The notes: a model not told the origin generated them from the sequence alone. A stretch of 64,000 bases of DNA from an uncultured Bacteroidia bacterium (GCA_902789245.1 CADAND010000001.1:186001-250000); one strand, 5' to 3'; numbered from the stretch's first letter, positions 39,248 through 47,769 are shown. Translations and numbers: made by a program.

Positions 39248-40189
39248 ATGAACGACACTAAACTGAATCGTCCGCCTTCGTTCGGGGAACGGGAGCGGCA
39301 ATGTGAAGAACTCTTTCTCTCCCGAGGTCCCTTCTTCCACCTGTGTACTCCGGGAGATGACACGCTGATTCTATTTGAATCAGAAGAGGATTTTTGTTTT
39401 TCCATGAATCTGATCGCGCTGGTAGCGCATCTGACTCCGGGCGTCCGAATCATTACCTTCGAGGTGATGGGATCCCATATACATATTGTTGCGGAGGGGG
39501 CTGCCAGCAGCTTGAAGGATGGGTTCGGGCAAATCCGGAAGCGGCTGTACCGTTATTACCATTCAACCGGACGGGTTCGGAATCTGGATGATTTTCAGGC
39601 CAATATCATTCCGATCGGGGATCTGGCCTTCCTGCGGAACTCCATCGCGTATGTGAACAGGAACGGCTATCTCGTCCATCCGGAACATACTCCGTTCTCC
39701 TACCCTTGGGGCGCCAACCGTTTTTATTTCAATCCTGACGCCAAACGGCGGAACGACAGGTACTACCGCGATCTGACCTACGACGAGAAACGGCATCTGT
39801 TCCGGAGCAATTCCATTGAATATCCTGAAAGACATGCACTTGTGGATGGGTATATTTCTCCTGCCAGCTTCTGTGATTTGGAACTGGGAGAAGGATTGTT
39901 CCGGAATGCGCGGCACTATTTCTCGCTGGTATCCCGAAGCGTCGAAGGGTATCAGGACATAGCCAAACTGCTGGGGGATCAATTCTTCTGCACTGATGAC
40001 GAGCTGTTTACCATTGTCCGTCAAATCAGCAAAGACAAATATGGATCTTCTCGCCTGGACACCCTTCCTCCGGAGTGCAAGAAAGCACTGGCCAAAACGA
40101 TGTACTATGAATATAAAGCCAGTTCCCAGCAGATTCATCGCATGCTGAGAGTCCCCGAAAGCGATATTCGTTTGCTCCTGGGGAAATAA
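39248..40189 (+). CDS. REP-associated tyrosine transposase-like protein (RAYT, Y1 HUH family)
   Basis: 313 residues. The Y1-transposase pattern is clear: FEVMGSHIHIVAEG carries the HUH pair His77 and His79, and FLRNSIAYVNRNGYLVHPEH followed by PFSYPWGAN matches the RAYT helix whose Tyr (Tyr135 here) makes the covalent DNA link. The C-terminal region (LAKTMYYEYKASSQQIHRML) looks like the helix-turn-helix tail of RAYTs. At 313 residues it is longer than many RAYTs. Base composition and codon use are visibly AT-richer than all neighbours, suggesting acquisition. Palindrome arrays with 51-bp period flank it on both sides in the same orientation, as expected for a RAYT and its REP substrates. Confidence 0.82.
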   Translation: MNDTKLNRPPSFGERERQCEELFLSRGPFFHLCTPGDDTLILFESEEDFCFSMNLIALVAHLTPGVRIITFEVMGSHIHIVAEGAASSLKDGFGQIRKRLYRYYHSTGRVRNLDDFQANIIPIGDLAFLRNSIAYVNRNGYLVHPEHTPFSYPWGANRFYFNPDAKRRNDRYYRDLTYDEKRHLFRSNSIEYPERHALVDGYISPASFCDLELGEGLFRNARHYFSLVSRSVEGYQDIAKLLGDQFFCTDDELFTIVRQISKDKYGSSRLDTLPPECKKALAKTMYYEYKASSQQIHRMLRVPESDIRLLLGK

Positions 40190-40195
40190 CACGCT

Positions 40196-40333
40196 GCCAG
40201 GGGCAAAACGATGTGTTTTCGCCCCTGGCAACTCATTTTTCCGGTTGCGAGGGGCGCTGGAGGGGTTTTTTGCCCCTGGCGACCATTTTTCCCGGTCACC
40301 AGGGGCGGAAAGGGGCCCCAGCGCCCCTGCAGA
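40196..40333 (+). repeat. 51-bp-period palindrome array B2 downstream of the RAYT gene
   Basis: An inverted GCCAGGGGC (40196-40204) faces the first unit through an AAAAC/GTTTT stem; units start at 40221 and 40272 with a partial at 40323, again 51 bp apart. The second unit forms a near-perfect hairpin, GCCCCTGGCGACC against GGTCACCAGGGGC. Confidence 0.88.
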
Positions 40334-40341
40334 ATCCCCGT

Positions 40342-41010
40342 TTAGAGCTTCCAGTCGATCGGCGCCTGGCCGTGGGCGATGAGGTAGTCGTTGCAGCGGG
40401 AGAAGTGCCGGCAGCCGAAGAAGGCGCCGCGGGCGAGGGGCGAAGGGTGCGCCGCCTCGAGCACGAGGTGGCGCGAAGTGTCGATAAGCGGCGCCTTCCC
40501 GCGGGCGTAGTTGCCCCAGAGCAGGAAGACGACCCCCTCGCGCCGCTCGGAGACGGTGCGGATGACCGCGTCGGTGAAGGTCTGCCAGCCGATGCCGCCG
40601 TGCGAGGTGGGCTCGCCCGCCCGCACCGTCAGCACGGCGTTGAGCAGCAGCACGCCCTGCCGCGCCCAGGGCGTCAGGTCCGGGCTGCCGGACATCTGCA
40701 CGCCGAGGTCGGACTCGATTTCCTTGAAGATGTTCTTGAGCGAAGGCGGCGCCGGCACGCCCTGCGGCACGCTGAAACACAGGCCCATGGCCTGGCCGTA
40801 GCCGTGGTAGGGGTCCTGCCCCAGGATCACGACCTGGGTCCGGTCCAGCGGGCAGAGGTCGAAGGCCCGGAAGATCTCCCCGCCCGGCGGGAAAATGGTG
40901 CGCCCCGCCGCCTTCTCGGCATGCAGCTGCTGCGCCAGGGCGGCGAAATAGGGCTGGTCAAATTCGTGCTGGAGCGCTTCGCGCCAGGAGGCTTCGATTT
41001 TTACGGTCAT
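40342..41010 (-). CDS. ung: Uracil-DNA glycosylase, family 1
   Basis: 222 residues, standard length. The water-activating loop is GQDPYHGYGQA with Asp66, and the C-terminal HPSPL has catalytic His188; the Ser-Pro and Leu intercalation loops are in place. It removes uracil from DNA to start base-excision repair. It is divergent from coaD, and its stop lies nine bases beyond array B2. Confidence 0.96.
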   Translation of the reverse strand: MTVKIEASWREALQHEFDQPYFAALAQQLHAEKAAGRTIFPPGGEIFRAFDLCPLDRTQVVILGQDPYHGYGQAMGLCFSVPQGVPAPPSLKNIFKEIESDLGVQMSGSPDLTPWARQGVLLLNAVLTVRAGEPTSHGGIGWQTFTDAVIRTVSERREGVVFLLWGNYARGKAPLIDTSRHLVLEAAHPSPLARGAFFGCRHFSRCNDYLIAHGQAPIDWKL

Positions 41011-41013
41011 ACT

Positions 41014-41022
41014 CCAAATATA
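41014..41022 (-). promoter_or_regulatory. -7 box for ung
   Basis: Minus strand TATATTTGG, three bases upstream of the ATG at 41010. Confidence 0.45.
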
Positions 41023-41035
41023 CGCAATTTTTCCC

Positions 41036-41043
41036 TATATTTG
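41036..41043 (+). promoter_or_regulatory. -7 box for the coaD operon
   Basis: TATATTTG, six bases before the coaD ATG. Confidence 0.5.
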
Positions 41044-41049
41044 TTTGTT

Positions 41050-41523
41050 ATGAAAACAATAGCTCTCTTCCCGGGATCTTTCGACCCGTTCACTGCGGGC
41101 CATCTCAATATCCTCGGCCGTGCGCTGACGATGTTCGACGAAGTCGTCGTCGCCGTCGGTATCAACCAGGACAAGCGCGGCTTCTTCACCAACGAGCAGA
41201 AGATCGACATTATCCGCCAGGCCACGGCCCCGCTGGGCGAGCGCGTGCGCATCATCTCGTACGACTGCCTGACCATCGACATCTGCCGCCAGCTCGGCAT
41301 CCGCCATATCGTGCGGGGCATCCGCAACATGATGGACTTCGACAACGAGAAGGCCATCGCGGACGCCAACCGCCGCCTCGCCCCCGAGATCGAGACCATC
41401 ATCATCCCGACGGCGCAGGAATTCGCCCACATCTCCTCTTCCGCCGTGCGCGACCTTCTCCGCCACCACGGCGACACCAGTCAGTTCTTGCCCGAAGGGG
41501 TCGTCCTGCCCGAAGCCTTATGA
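41050..41523 (+). CDS. coaD: Phosphopantetheine adenylyltransferase
   Basis: 157 residues. The nucleotidyl-transferase motif TAGHLNIL (His18) follows FPGSFDPF, and RGIRNMMDFDNEKAIADANR and ISSSAVRDLL match the family. It catalyses the penultimate step of coenzyme A synthesis. Its stop overlaps the start of the thioredoxin-like gene by four bases (ATGA). Reading upstream of 41050 is antisense to ung. Confidence 0.96.
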   Translation: MKTIALFPGSFDPFTAGHLNILGRALTMFDEVVVAVGINQDKRGFFTNEQKIDIIRQATAPLGERVRIISYDCLTIDICRQLGIRHIVRGIRNMMDFDNEKAIADANRRLAPEIETIIIPTAQEFAHISSSAVRDLLRHHGDTSQFLPEGVVLPEAL

Positions 41524-42341
41524 GAAGATTCGTCCTGCTGCTCGCCCTGCTCTGCGGCCTGACCGCCCGTGCGCAAGCCCCCGCCGACTCGCTGGAGGCG
41601 GCCCGCTACGCCCCGCTGGACAGCCTGCTGACGCAGTTCTACGGCGCGCTGCTCTACGACGATATCGAGACGAAGAATGCCGAATTCGACAACCTGATCG
41701 CTTCCTGCACCGACTCGCTGATGCGCCAGCACGTGGCGCTCACTGTCTTCGACCACTACCGCTACAGCCGCGTGATGGGCGAGGAAGCCGTGGCCGTCCA
41801 CCTCTACGACGAGTGGATCGCCACGGGCAAGGTCCAGCCGCGCAGCGAGTTCGAGCTCTTCGAAGCGGAGCGCTTCTCGCTCGAGCACCGCAGCACCCTG
41901 ATCGGCATGCGCGCGCCGAAGCTGACCCTGCGCACGCCCTGCGGCGGCCGCCGCACCATCCCGGTGGACGACCGCGCCTGCGTGCTGATGTTCTACTCGC
42001 CGGAGTGCTCGAAATGCCGCCTGGAGGCCATCGCGCTGCCCTCCGTGCTCGACAAGGTGGAGTTCCCGATGAACTTCTACGCCATCGACGTGGACGCCGA
42101 CAAGCGGGCCTTCAAGGCCTTCCGCAAGTCGCTGAAAACCAAGAATAAGAAGGTCAAGATGATCCACCTCTGGGACCCGGAGTCGGAGACCACCCTGCTG
42201 CTCGACTACGGCGTCTTCTCCACGCCCAAGATCTTCGTGGTCTGGGAAGGAGAGATCCTCGGGCGGCGCCTGGAGATGGACAGCCTGCAGGAAATCATCC
42301 AATACATCAACATGCTCTATGGCCAGGAAAAAGAAGAGTAG
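41520..42341 (+). CDS. Exported thioredoxin-like protein
   Basis: 273 residues. A signal peptide of about 19 residues (ending ARAQ) is followed by an alpha-helical region (25-120) and a TlpA/AhpC-type thioredoxin domain (about 128-268). The redox motif is CSKC (Cys163, Cys166) in FYSPECSKCRLEA and the cis-Pro lies in FSTPKIFVV. The architecture resembles DUF5106-type TlpA proteins of Bacteroidota. It probably acts as a periplasmic disulfide reductase. Coupled to coaD; the next small gene overlaps its end by 23 bases. Confidence 0.83.
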   Translation: MRRFVLLLALLCGLTARAQAPADSLEAARYAPLDSLLTQFYGALLYDDIETKNAEFDNLIASCTDSLMRQHVALTVFDHYRYSRVMGEEAVAVHLYDEWIATGKVQPRSEFELFEAERFSLEHRSTLIGMRAPKLTLRTPCGGRRTIPVDDRACVLMFYSPECSKCRLEAIALPSVLDKVEFPMNFYAIDVDADKRAFKAFRKSLKTKNKKVKMIHLWDPESETTLLLDYGVFSTPKIFVVWEGEILGRRLEMDSLQEIIQYINMLYGQEKEE

Positions 42342-42561
42342 CAAGAAATTCGCCGGCGTCGATCCCGCCTACCTCGACAAGCAGCGCGCCTCGCTACGCC
42401 GCATCCACCGCAAGTCCGTGCTTTTCAACGAGCAGGAGCTCGCGGCCATCGACACGTATTGCAAGCGCTTCAAGGTCGGCTCGCGCTCCGCGCTGATCCG
42501 CCAGGCGGTGATGGAGCGCGTCCTGGAAGGGCTCGAGGAGAGCCATCCGAAGTTGTTCTAA
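42319..42561 (+). CDS. Small basic protein, probable ribbon-helix-helix type
   Basis: 80 residues. A Lys-rich start (MARKKKSSKKF) precedes a segment VLFNEQELAAIDTYCKRFKVGSRSALIRQAV that fits the strand-helix-helix of MetJ/Arc DNA-binding folds. There is no toxin gene beside it, so an antitoxin role is not supported. It overlaps the thioredoxin gene by 23 bases. Array B3 begins nine bases after its stop. Confidence 0.65.
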   Translation: MARKKKSSKKFAGVDPAYLDKQRASLRRIHRKSVLFNEQELAAIDTYCKRFKVGSRSALIRQAVMERVLEGLEESHPKLF

Positions 42562-42569
42562 AGAAATAC

Positions 42570-42705
42570 GCCAGGGGCGCTGAGGCCCCTTCCCGCCCCT
42601 GGTGACCGGAAAATCCAGTCGCCAGGGGCAAAACACCCCTCCGGCGCCCCTGGTGACCGAAAAAAACAGTTGCCAGGGGCGAAAACATATCGTTTTGCCC
42701 CTGGC
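42570..42705 (-). repeat. 51-bp-period palindrome array B3, inverted copy of B2
   Basis: GCCAGGGGC starts at 42570, 42621 and 42672 (51-bp steps) and ends with an inverted GCCCCTGGC at 42697-42705. Read on the minus strand it follows array B2 almost base by base, including the facing end unit. Confidence 0.88.
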
Positions 42706-42731
42706 AATAAAGGTTTGGTGACTCCGCCCGA

Positions 42732-45134
42732 CTAGAAGATGAAGTCGATGACGTCCTGGATGGTCTTGACGTAGTGGAACTCCAGGCCGCGGATGTAGAT
42801 CTCCTTGATGTCTTCGATGTCCTTGCGGTTGTCCTCCGAGATCACGATCGTGTGGACGCCGGCGCGCTTGGCCGCCAGGATCTTCTCCTTGATGCCGCCC
42901 ACCGGCAGCACGCGGCCGCGCAGGGTCATCTCGCCCGTCATCGCGATGCCGTGCTTGATTTTCTCTCCGCGCAGCGCGGACACCATCGAGCTCACCATCG
43001 TGATACCGGCCGAGGGGCCGTCCTTCGGTGTCGCGCCCTCGGGCACGTGCACGTGCAGGTCCTTCTCCCCGAAGGTCTTGGCGTCCATCTTGGCCATCTC
43101 CGGATGCGCCTTGATGTACTGGTAGGCGATGGTCGCCGACTCCTTCATCACGTCGCCCAGGTTGCCGGTCATGGTCATCACGCCCTTGCCGCCGCTCACC
43201 GAACTCTCCACGAAGAGGATCTCGCCGCCCATCTGGGTCCAGGCGAGGCCCGTGACCACGCCCGGGGCTTCGTTGCCCTTCTGCAGGTCGTGGAAGTTGG
43301 TCGGCAGGCCGAGGTACTCCTTCAGGTGCTCCTTCTTGATGACGGAGGGGTACTCCTGCTCCATCGCGATCTTCTTCGCGGTCACGCGGGCAATCTTCGC
43401 GATCTGCTTCTCCAGGCCGCGCACGCCCGACTCGTGGGTGTACTCGTCGATGATGGCAGCGAGGGCCGCGCGGTCGATCTTGAGCGCGTCCTTCTTGATG
43501 CCGTGCTCCTCCAGCTGCTTGGGCACGAGGAACTTCTTGGCGATCTCCATCTTCTCCTCGGCGAGGTAGCCCGTCACGTTGATGAGCTCCATGCGGTCCA
43601 GCAGGGCCGACTGGATGGGGGCGGTGCTGTTGGCCGTGGTGATGAAGAGGACGTTGCTCAGGTCGTAGTCCTGGTCCAGATAATTATCGTGGAAGGTGGC
43701 GTTCTGCTCGGGGTCGAGCGCCTCCAGCAGTGCGGAGGACGGGTCGCCCTTGAAGTCGGCCGCCAGCTTGTCCACTTCGTCCAGCACGATCACCGGGTTG
43801 GAGGTGCCGGCCCGGGCGATGCCGTTCAGGATACGGCCCGGGAGGGCGCCCACGTAGGTCTTGCGGTGGCCGCGCAGCTCGGCTTCGTCATGCATGCCGC
43901 CCAGGGCGATACGCACGTACTTGCGCCCGAGCGCCTTGGCGATGGACTTGCCCAGCGAGGTCTTGCCCACGCCCGGAGGGCCGTAGAGGCAGAGGATGGG
44001 GGACTTCATGTTCCCCTTCAGCTTGAGCACCGCGAGGTACTCGATGATGCGGTCCTTGACCGTGTCCAGCCCGTAGTGGTCCCCGTCGAGGACCTTCTGG
44101 GCATGTTTGAGGTCCAGGTTGTCCTGGCTCATTTCGCCCCAGGGGAGGTCGAGCATGAACTCCAGGTAGTTGTACTGGACGCTGTAGTCCGGCGAGGACG
44201 GGTTGTATTTCTCGAGCTTGGCAAGCTCCTTGTTGAAGGCCTCGCCGATCTCCTTGGGCCATTTCTTCTTGGCGGCGCGCTCGCGGAACTTGTCGAACTC
44301 CTCGGCGTCGTCCATGCCCAGCTCCTCCTGGATGGTCCGGAGCTGGTTGTTGAGGTAGTACTCGCGCTGCTGCTGGTCGATCTCGCTCTTGACCTTCTGG
44401 TTGATCTCCTGCTTGATCTTCATCAGCTCCACCTGGGAGTCCAGCACGGAGAGCAGCTTGAGGCCGCGCACGCGGACGTCGTCGTACTCCAGCAGCTGGA
44501 TCTTCGACTCGAAGTTCTCCACCTCGATGGTGGTAGCGATGAAGTTCACGAGGAACTTGAAATCGTCGATCGCCTTCAGCGCGCCGATGGTCTCGCGCGT
44601 GCCGATGTTGCTCGCGCGCAGCAGGTGGATCGCCTTGTCCTTCAGGGACTCGGCGATCGCCTTGATGTCCGTGCTGTGCTGGTCCTCCGTCAAGATGTCA
44701 GGGAGGTAGTGCACGCGTGCGGTGATATAAGGTTCGTAGCCGAGCACGGCGTCCATCGCCAGGCGCTTGAACGCCTGGAGGATGGCCGTGATCGTGCCGT
44801 CCGGCATCTCGAGGGTCTTCAGGACCTTGCACACCGAGCCGTAGTGGCTCAGGTCTTCCTCCTGCGGCTCTTCCACCATCACGTCGTTCTGCGGCACGGC
44901 GCCGATGAAGAAACCTTCCTTCTCGGCGTCCTGGATCAGGCGGACGGACTTCTCGCGTCCGATCGTGATCGGAAACACGGCGCCCGGGAAGAGCACCGCG
45001 TTGCGGAGCGCGAGCACCGGGAGGATCTCCGGGAGTTCGGACTCGTCTATCTTCAGCAGGCCTTCTCCCTGCATAACGGGAATGATGCTGACTTCTGCGC
45101 CAGCGGGGAGGGTGAATTCTTTATCTTGTCTCAT
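42732..45134 (-). CDS. lon: ATP-dependent protease Lon
   Basis: 800 residues. The N-terminal substrate domain begins with the [20 protein letters not shown] motif, the AAA domain carries Walker [12 protein letters not shown] and Walker [10 protein letters not shown], and the C-terminal protease domain has the catalytic Ser in [11 protein letters not shown] with the Lys further on. It degrades misfolded and regulatory proteins in the cytoplasm. It is divergent from the HU gene and its end lies 27 bp from array B3. Confidence 0.97.
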   Translation of the reverse strand: MRQDKEFTLPAGAEVSIIPVMQGEGLLKIDESELPEILPVLALRNAVLFPGAVFPITIGREKSVRLIQDAEKEGFFIGAVPQNDVMVEEPQEEDLSHYGSVCKVLKTLEMPDGTITAILQAFKRLAMDAVLGYEPYITARVHYLPDILTEDQHSTDIKAIAESLKDKAIHLLRASNIGTRETIGALKAIDDFKFLVNFIATTIEVENFESKIQLLEYDDVRVRGLKLLSVLDSQVELMKIKQEINQKVKSEIDQQQREYYLNNQLRTIQEELGMDDAEEFDKFRERAAKKKWPKEIGEAFNKELAKLEKYNPSSPDYSVQYNYLEFMLDLPWGEMSQDNLDLKHAQKVLDGDHYGLDTVKDRIIEYLAVLKLKGNMKSPILCLYGPPGVGKTSLGKSIAKALGRKYVRIALGGMHDEAELRGHRKTYVGALPGRILNGIARAGTSNPVIVLDEVDKLAADFKGDPSSALLEALDPEQNATFHDNYLDQDYDLSNVLFITTANSTAPIQSALLDRMELINVTGYLAEEKMEIAKKFLVPKQLEEHGIKKDALKIDRAALAAIIDEYTHESGVRGLEKQIAKIARVTAKKIAMEQEYPSVIKKEHLKEYLGLPTNFHDLQKGNEAPGVVTGLAWTQMGGEILFVESSVSGGKGVMTMTGNLGDVMKESATIAYQYIKAHPEMAKMDAKTFGEKDLHVHVPEGATPKDGPSAGITMVSSMVSALRGEKIKHGIAMTGEMTLRGRVLPVGGIKEKILAAKRAGVHTIVISEDNRKDIEDIKEIYIRGLEFHYVKTIQDVIDFIF

Positions 45135-45180
45135 ACTATATTGTCAAAATGTCAGTAAAGTCGGTTTTCTGGAACCGTCT

Positions 45181-45189
45181 GCGAATATA
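45181..45189 (-). promoter_or_regulatory. Candidate -7 box for lon
   Basis: Minus strand TATATTCGC, a TTCG variant of the usual box, 46 bp upstream of the ATG. Confidence 0.35.
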
Positions 45190-45252
45190 GTCAATCTCCG
45201 TGCCATGTCCAAAAAACTGCAAATATCATTTTGAATAATAAAAAATTAACTC

Positions 45253-45261
45253 TATTTTTGC
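45253..45261 (+). promoter_or_regulatory. -7 box for the HU gene
   Basis: TATTTTTGC, 52 bp before the HU ATG. Confidence 0.6.
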
Positions 45262-45313
45262 ACTCCCAAAAATACGTTGAGGTTAGTTACTAAATAATTT
45301 AATATTCAAGACA

Positions 45314-45610
45314 ATGACTAAAGCAGAAATCGTGAATGAAGTGGCCAAGGCCACCGGCATCGAGAAGGTGACCGTCCAGACTGTCGTCGAGGCCACCATG
45401 GAGAGTATCAAGGCCTCTCTTATCAAGGACAACAACGTGTACCTGCGTGGATTCGGCTCCTTCATCAACAAGCAGCGCGCCCAGAAGGCCGCCCGCAATA
45501 TCACCCGCCAGACCACGATGACGATTCCGGCTCACTGCATTCCCGCCTTCAAGCCGGCCAAGTCCTTCGCCGCTGCGGTCAAGGAGAACGTCAAACCCAA
45601 ATCCAAATAA
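45314..45610 (+). CDS. HU/IHF-family DNA-binding protein
   Basis: 98 residues: MTKAEIVNEVAKATGI and the beta-arm region LRGFGSFINKQRAQKAARNI, with RQTTMTIPAHCIPAFKPAK replacing the usual GRNP tip pattern. A nucleoid protein that bends DNA. It heads a cluster with the tiny basic protein gene and rng, a gene order common in Bacteroidota. Confidence 0.93.
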   Translation: MTKAEIVNEVAKATGIEKVTVQTVVEATMESIKASLIKDNNVYLRGFGSFINKQRAQKAARNITRQTTMTIPAHCIPAFKPAKSFAAAVKENVKPKSK

Positions 45611-45616
45611 TTTACT

Positions 45617-45706
45617 ATGCCTAACGGAAAGAAGCATAAGAGACATAAGATGGCGACGCACAAGCGTAAGAAGCGCTTGCGTCTGAACCGCCACAAGAAG
45701 AAATAA
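45617..45706 (+). CDS. 29-residue basic protein, AURKAIP1/COX24-like (bS22-type) candidate ribosomal protein
   Basis: Open frame of 29 codons starting MPNGKKHKRHKMATHKRKKR and ending in RHKKK: 17 of 29 residues are Lys, Arg or His by my count. The spacing of basic residues around HKMATHKRKKRLR resembles the COX24/AURKAIP1 C-terminal domain, found in mitochondrial mS38 and in the actinobacterial bS22. I infer a ribosome-bound peptide. It starts six bases after the HU stop and a terminator-like hairpin follows before rng. It is easily missed because of its size. Confidence 0.7.
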   Translation: MPNGKKHKRHKMATHKRKKRLRLNRHKKK

Positions 45707-45716
45707 TAAGTCGAGG

Positions 45717-45748
45717 AAAGCCTGACGGGAGATCCGGCGGGCTTTTTC
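45717..45748 (+). terminator. Terminator-like hairpin between the small basic gene and rng
   Basis: AAAGCC and GGCTTT arms with an inner CGG/CCG pair, then TTTTC. It may allow partial read-through into rng. Confidence 0.6.
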
Positions 45749-45769
45749 TTGATTTATAAGTTGCGAACA

Positions 45770-47329
45770 ATGGAAATCGCGAAGACTGAAAAAGACCTGG
45801 TGGTGGACGTAGCGCCCGCCGAGGTCCGGATCGCTCTGCTGGAGAATCACCGGCTGATAGAGCTGAACCGAGAATCGAACCAGGGTCAGAGCTATTCGGT
45901 AGGGGACGTCTTCCTTGGCAAGGTCAAGAAGATCCTCCCTGCGCTGAATGCCGCCTTCGTGGACATCGGCGACAGCAAAGAGGCTTTCATCCACTACCTC
46001 GACCTGGGGCTGTACTTCAGCGCTTTCGACACCTTCGTGCGCGAAAGCAATCCCAACCGGGAGCTCGACAAACTCTATGCGAGCATGAAGATCGGCCGTC
46101 CCCTCGCGAAGGAGGGCCGCATCGAGGATCACCTCAAGCCCGGGCAGATGATCATCTGCCAGATTACCAAGGAGCCGATCTCCACCAAGGGATCCCGGTT
46201 GACTGCGGAGATTTCATTGGCAGGACGCAACGTTGTACTGCTCCCCTTCGCCGAGAAGGTGAGCGTTTCCCAGAAAATCTCCTCCAAGGAGGAGAAAAAG
46301 AGACTTGAGACCCTCGTCAAGAGCATCCTCCCCAAGAACTACGGCGCGATCATCCGCACCGCTGCAGAGGGCAAGACGGCTGCCGTCCTGGTGGCCGAGC
46401 TGCGCCTGCTGATCGAGAAATGGGAGGGCTCCTGGCAGAAAGTGGCCGCATCCAAGGGGGTGAAACTCCTCTTCACCGAGTACTCCAAGACCACCACCGT
46501 GCTGCGCGATCTGCTCAACGATTCGTTCGCGAACATCCAGGTGAACGACCGCACCGTCTACGAAGAGACGCGCAAGTACATCTCCCTGATCTCTCCCGAG
46601 CAGGAGAAGATCGTCAAGCTCTACGAAGGCAAGGAACCCATCTTCGACCATTTCGAAGTGACCCGCCAGATCAAGAGCTCCTTCGGCAAGGTGGTACCGA
46701 TGAAGCAGGGTGCGTATCTCGTCATCGAGACCACCGAGGCGCTCAACGTGATCGACGTCAACAGCGGCATCCGGGCCAAGACCACCGACCAGGAGGAGAA
46801 TACCTTCGAGGTCAACAAGCTGGCCGCCGAGGAGATCGCCCGCCAGTTGCGGCTCCGCGATATGGGCGGCATCGTCATCGTCGACTTCATCGACATGGCC
46901 AAGCCCGAGCACCGCAACGACCTCTACAAGTACATGCGGGATCTCATGGAGAGTGACCGGGCCAAGCACAACGTGCTGCCCCTCACCAAGTTCGGGCTCA
47001 TGCAGCTCACGCGCCAGCGGATCCGCCCCGTGACGGAGATCAACACCACCGAAAAATGTCCCCTGTGCCACGGCACGGGCCACATCACCTCGACCGTGGT
47101 CATCGACGAGGAGATCGAGCGACACATCGCCGACCTCGCCGAGAAGGGACAGAAGACGATGACCGTCCGGGTCAGCCCCATCCTCGGGGCTTACCTGACA
47201 CGCGGCTGGAATTCTTTCCTCCGCAAGTGGAAACGGAAGTACAAGTGCAAGCTGGAGCTGGTCGAGATGACCGACCACAGCATCCTGCAGTATGAAATCG
47301 TTGATGAATTGGGAAAGGCGCTCGACTGA
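45770..47329 (+). CDS. rng: Ribonuclease E/G family endoribonuclease
   Basis: 519 residues, RNase G length. An S1 domain near the N-terminus (YSVGDVFLGKVKKILPALNAAFVDIGDSKEAF), DNase I-like catalytic region with NVIDVNSGIRAKT and GGIVIVDFIDMAKPEHRNDL, and the zinc-link CPLCHGTGH. It processes 16S rRNA 5' ends and takes part in mRNA decay. There is no extended C-terminal scaffold. Its stop codon lies within the loop of the terminator hairpin. Confidence 0.93.
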   Translation: MEIAKTEKDLVVDVAPAEVRIALLENHRLIELNRESNQGQSYSVGDVFLGKVKKILPALNAAFVDIGDSKEAFIHYLDLGLYFSAFDTFVRESNPNRELDKLYASMKIGRPLAKEGRIEDHLKPGQMIICQITKEPISTKGSRLTAEISLAGRNVVLLPFAEKVSVSQKISSKEEKKRLETLVKSILPKNYGAIIRTAAEGKTAAVLVAELRLLIEKWEGSWQKVAASKGVKLLFTEYSKTTTVLRDLLNDSFANIQVNDRTVYEETRKYISLISPEQEKIVKLYEGKEPIFDHFEVTRQIKSSFGKVVPMKQGAYLVIETTEALNVIDVNSGIRAKTTDQEENTFEVNKLAAEEIARQLRLRDMGGIVIVDFIDMAKPEHRNDLYKYMRDLMESDRAKHNVLPLTKFGLMQLTRQRIRPVTEINTTEKCPLCHGTGHITSTVVIDEEIERHIADLAEKGQKTMTVRVSPILGAYLTRGWNSFLRKWKRKYKCKLELVEMTDHSILQYEIVDELGKALD

Positions 47330-47340
47330 GCGCCTTTCTT
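47314..47340 (+). terminator. Terminator overlapping the rng stop codon
   Basis: AAAGGCGCTC and GAGCGCCTTT with a GACT loop; the TGA stop (47327-47329) bridges loop and stem. Confidence 0.8.
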
Positions 47341-47346
47341 GATATC

Positions 47347-47373
47347 GTCATGCCCGACCTGATCGGGCATCTC
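47347..47373. repeat. 27-bp GTCAT...ATCTC palindrome, copy 4
   Basis: Arms ATGCCCGA and TCGGGCAT: the arm change T to G is matched by A to C on the other side relative to copy 1. Overlaps the S4-protein stop codon (47372-47374) by two bases. Confidence 0.8.
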
Positions 47374-47764
47374 ATTCCTCTTCCAGCGCTTCCCACAATC
47401 CTTCCAGCTGCCGCCGGTCGCGCTTGGTCGGCCGTCCGGCGCCGCGGTCGCGCTGCAGCACGATGGTCTCGCGCGGCGCGTGGAGCTTCGCCCGTTCGCT
47501 CTCGGGCGTCAGGTCCTCGGCGAACTCGGGCACGAGCGCCGCGCCCATCCGCGCCTCTGTCACCTTCAGCACGCGATAGCTGAACAGCGCCGAGCCCTTG
47601 CGGATCTCCAGCACGTCGCCGGGCTTGACGGCCTTCGACGGCTTTGCGTTCACGCCTGCCAGCTTCACCTTGTTGCCGTTGCAGGCCTCCGTGGCGTCGC
47701 TCCGGGTCTTGAACACCCGGATCGCCCACAAATATTTATCGATTCTTACACTGTCCATATTCAT
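47372..47764 (-). CDS. S4-domain RNA-binding protein (Hsp15-like)
   Basis: 130 residues. The S4 domain is at the N-terminus (SVRIDKYLWAIRVFKTRSDA, with KVKLAGVNAKPSKAVKPGD), and the C-terminus is charged. It resembles Hsp15 (HslR), which rescues stalled 50S subunits carrying peptidyl-tRNA. A second ATG two codons in (47758) is an equally plausible start. The stop codon overlaps a dispersed palindrome. It lies downstream of the Zn-peptidase gene with a 131-bp structured gap between. Confidence 0.85.
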   Translation of the reverse strand: MNMDSVRIDKYLWAIRVFKTRSDATEACNGNKVKLAGVNAKPSKAVKPGDVLEIRKGSALFSYRVLKVTEARMGAALVPEFAEDLTPESERAKLHAPRETIVLQRDRGAGRPTKRDRRQLEGLWEALEEE

Positions 47765-47769
47765 TCCCG

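Noticed and set aside
42319-42561. Antitoxin of a toxin-antitoxin pair
   Set aside because: The ribbon-helix-helix-like protein has no adjacent toxin-sized gene; its neighbours are a thioredoxin-like gene and a repeat array.
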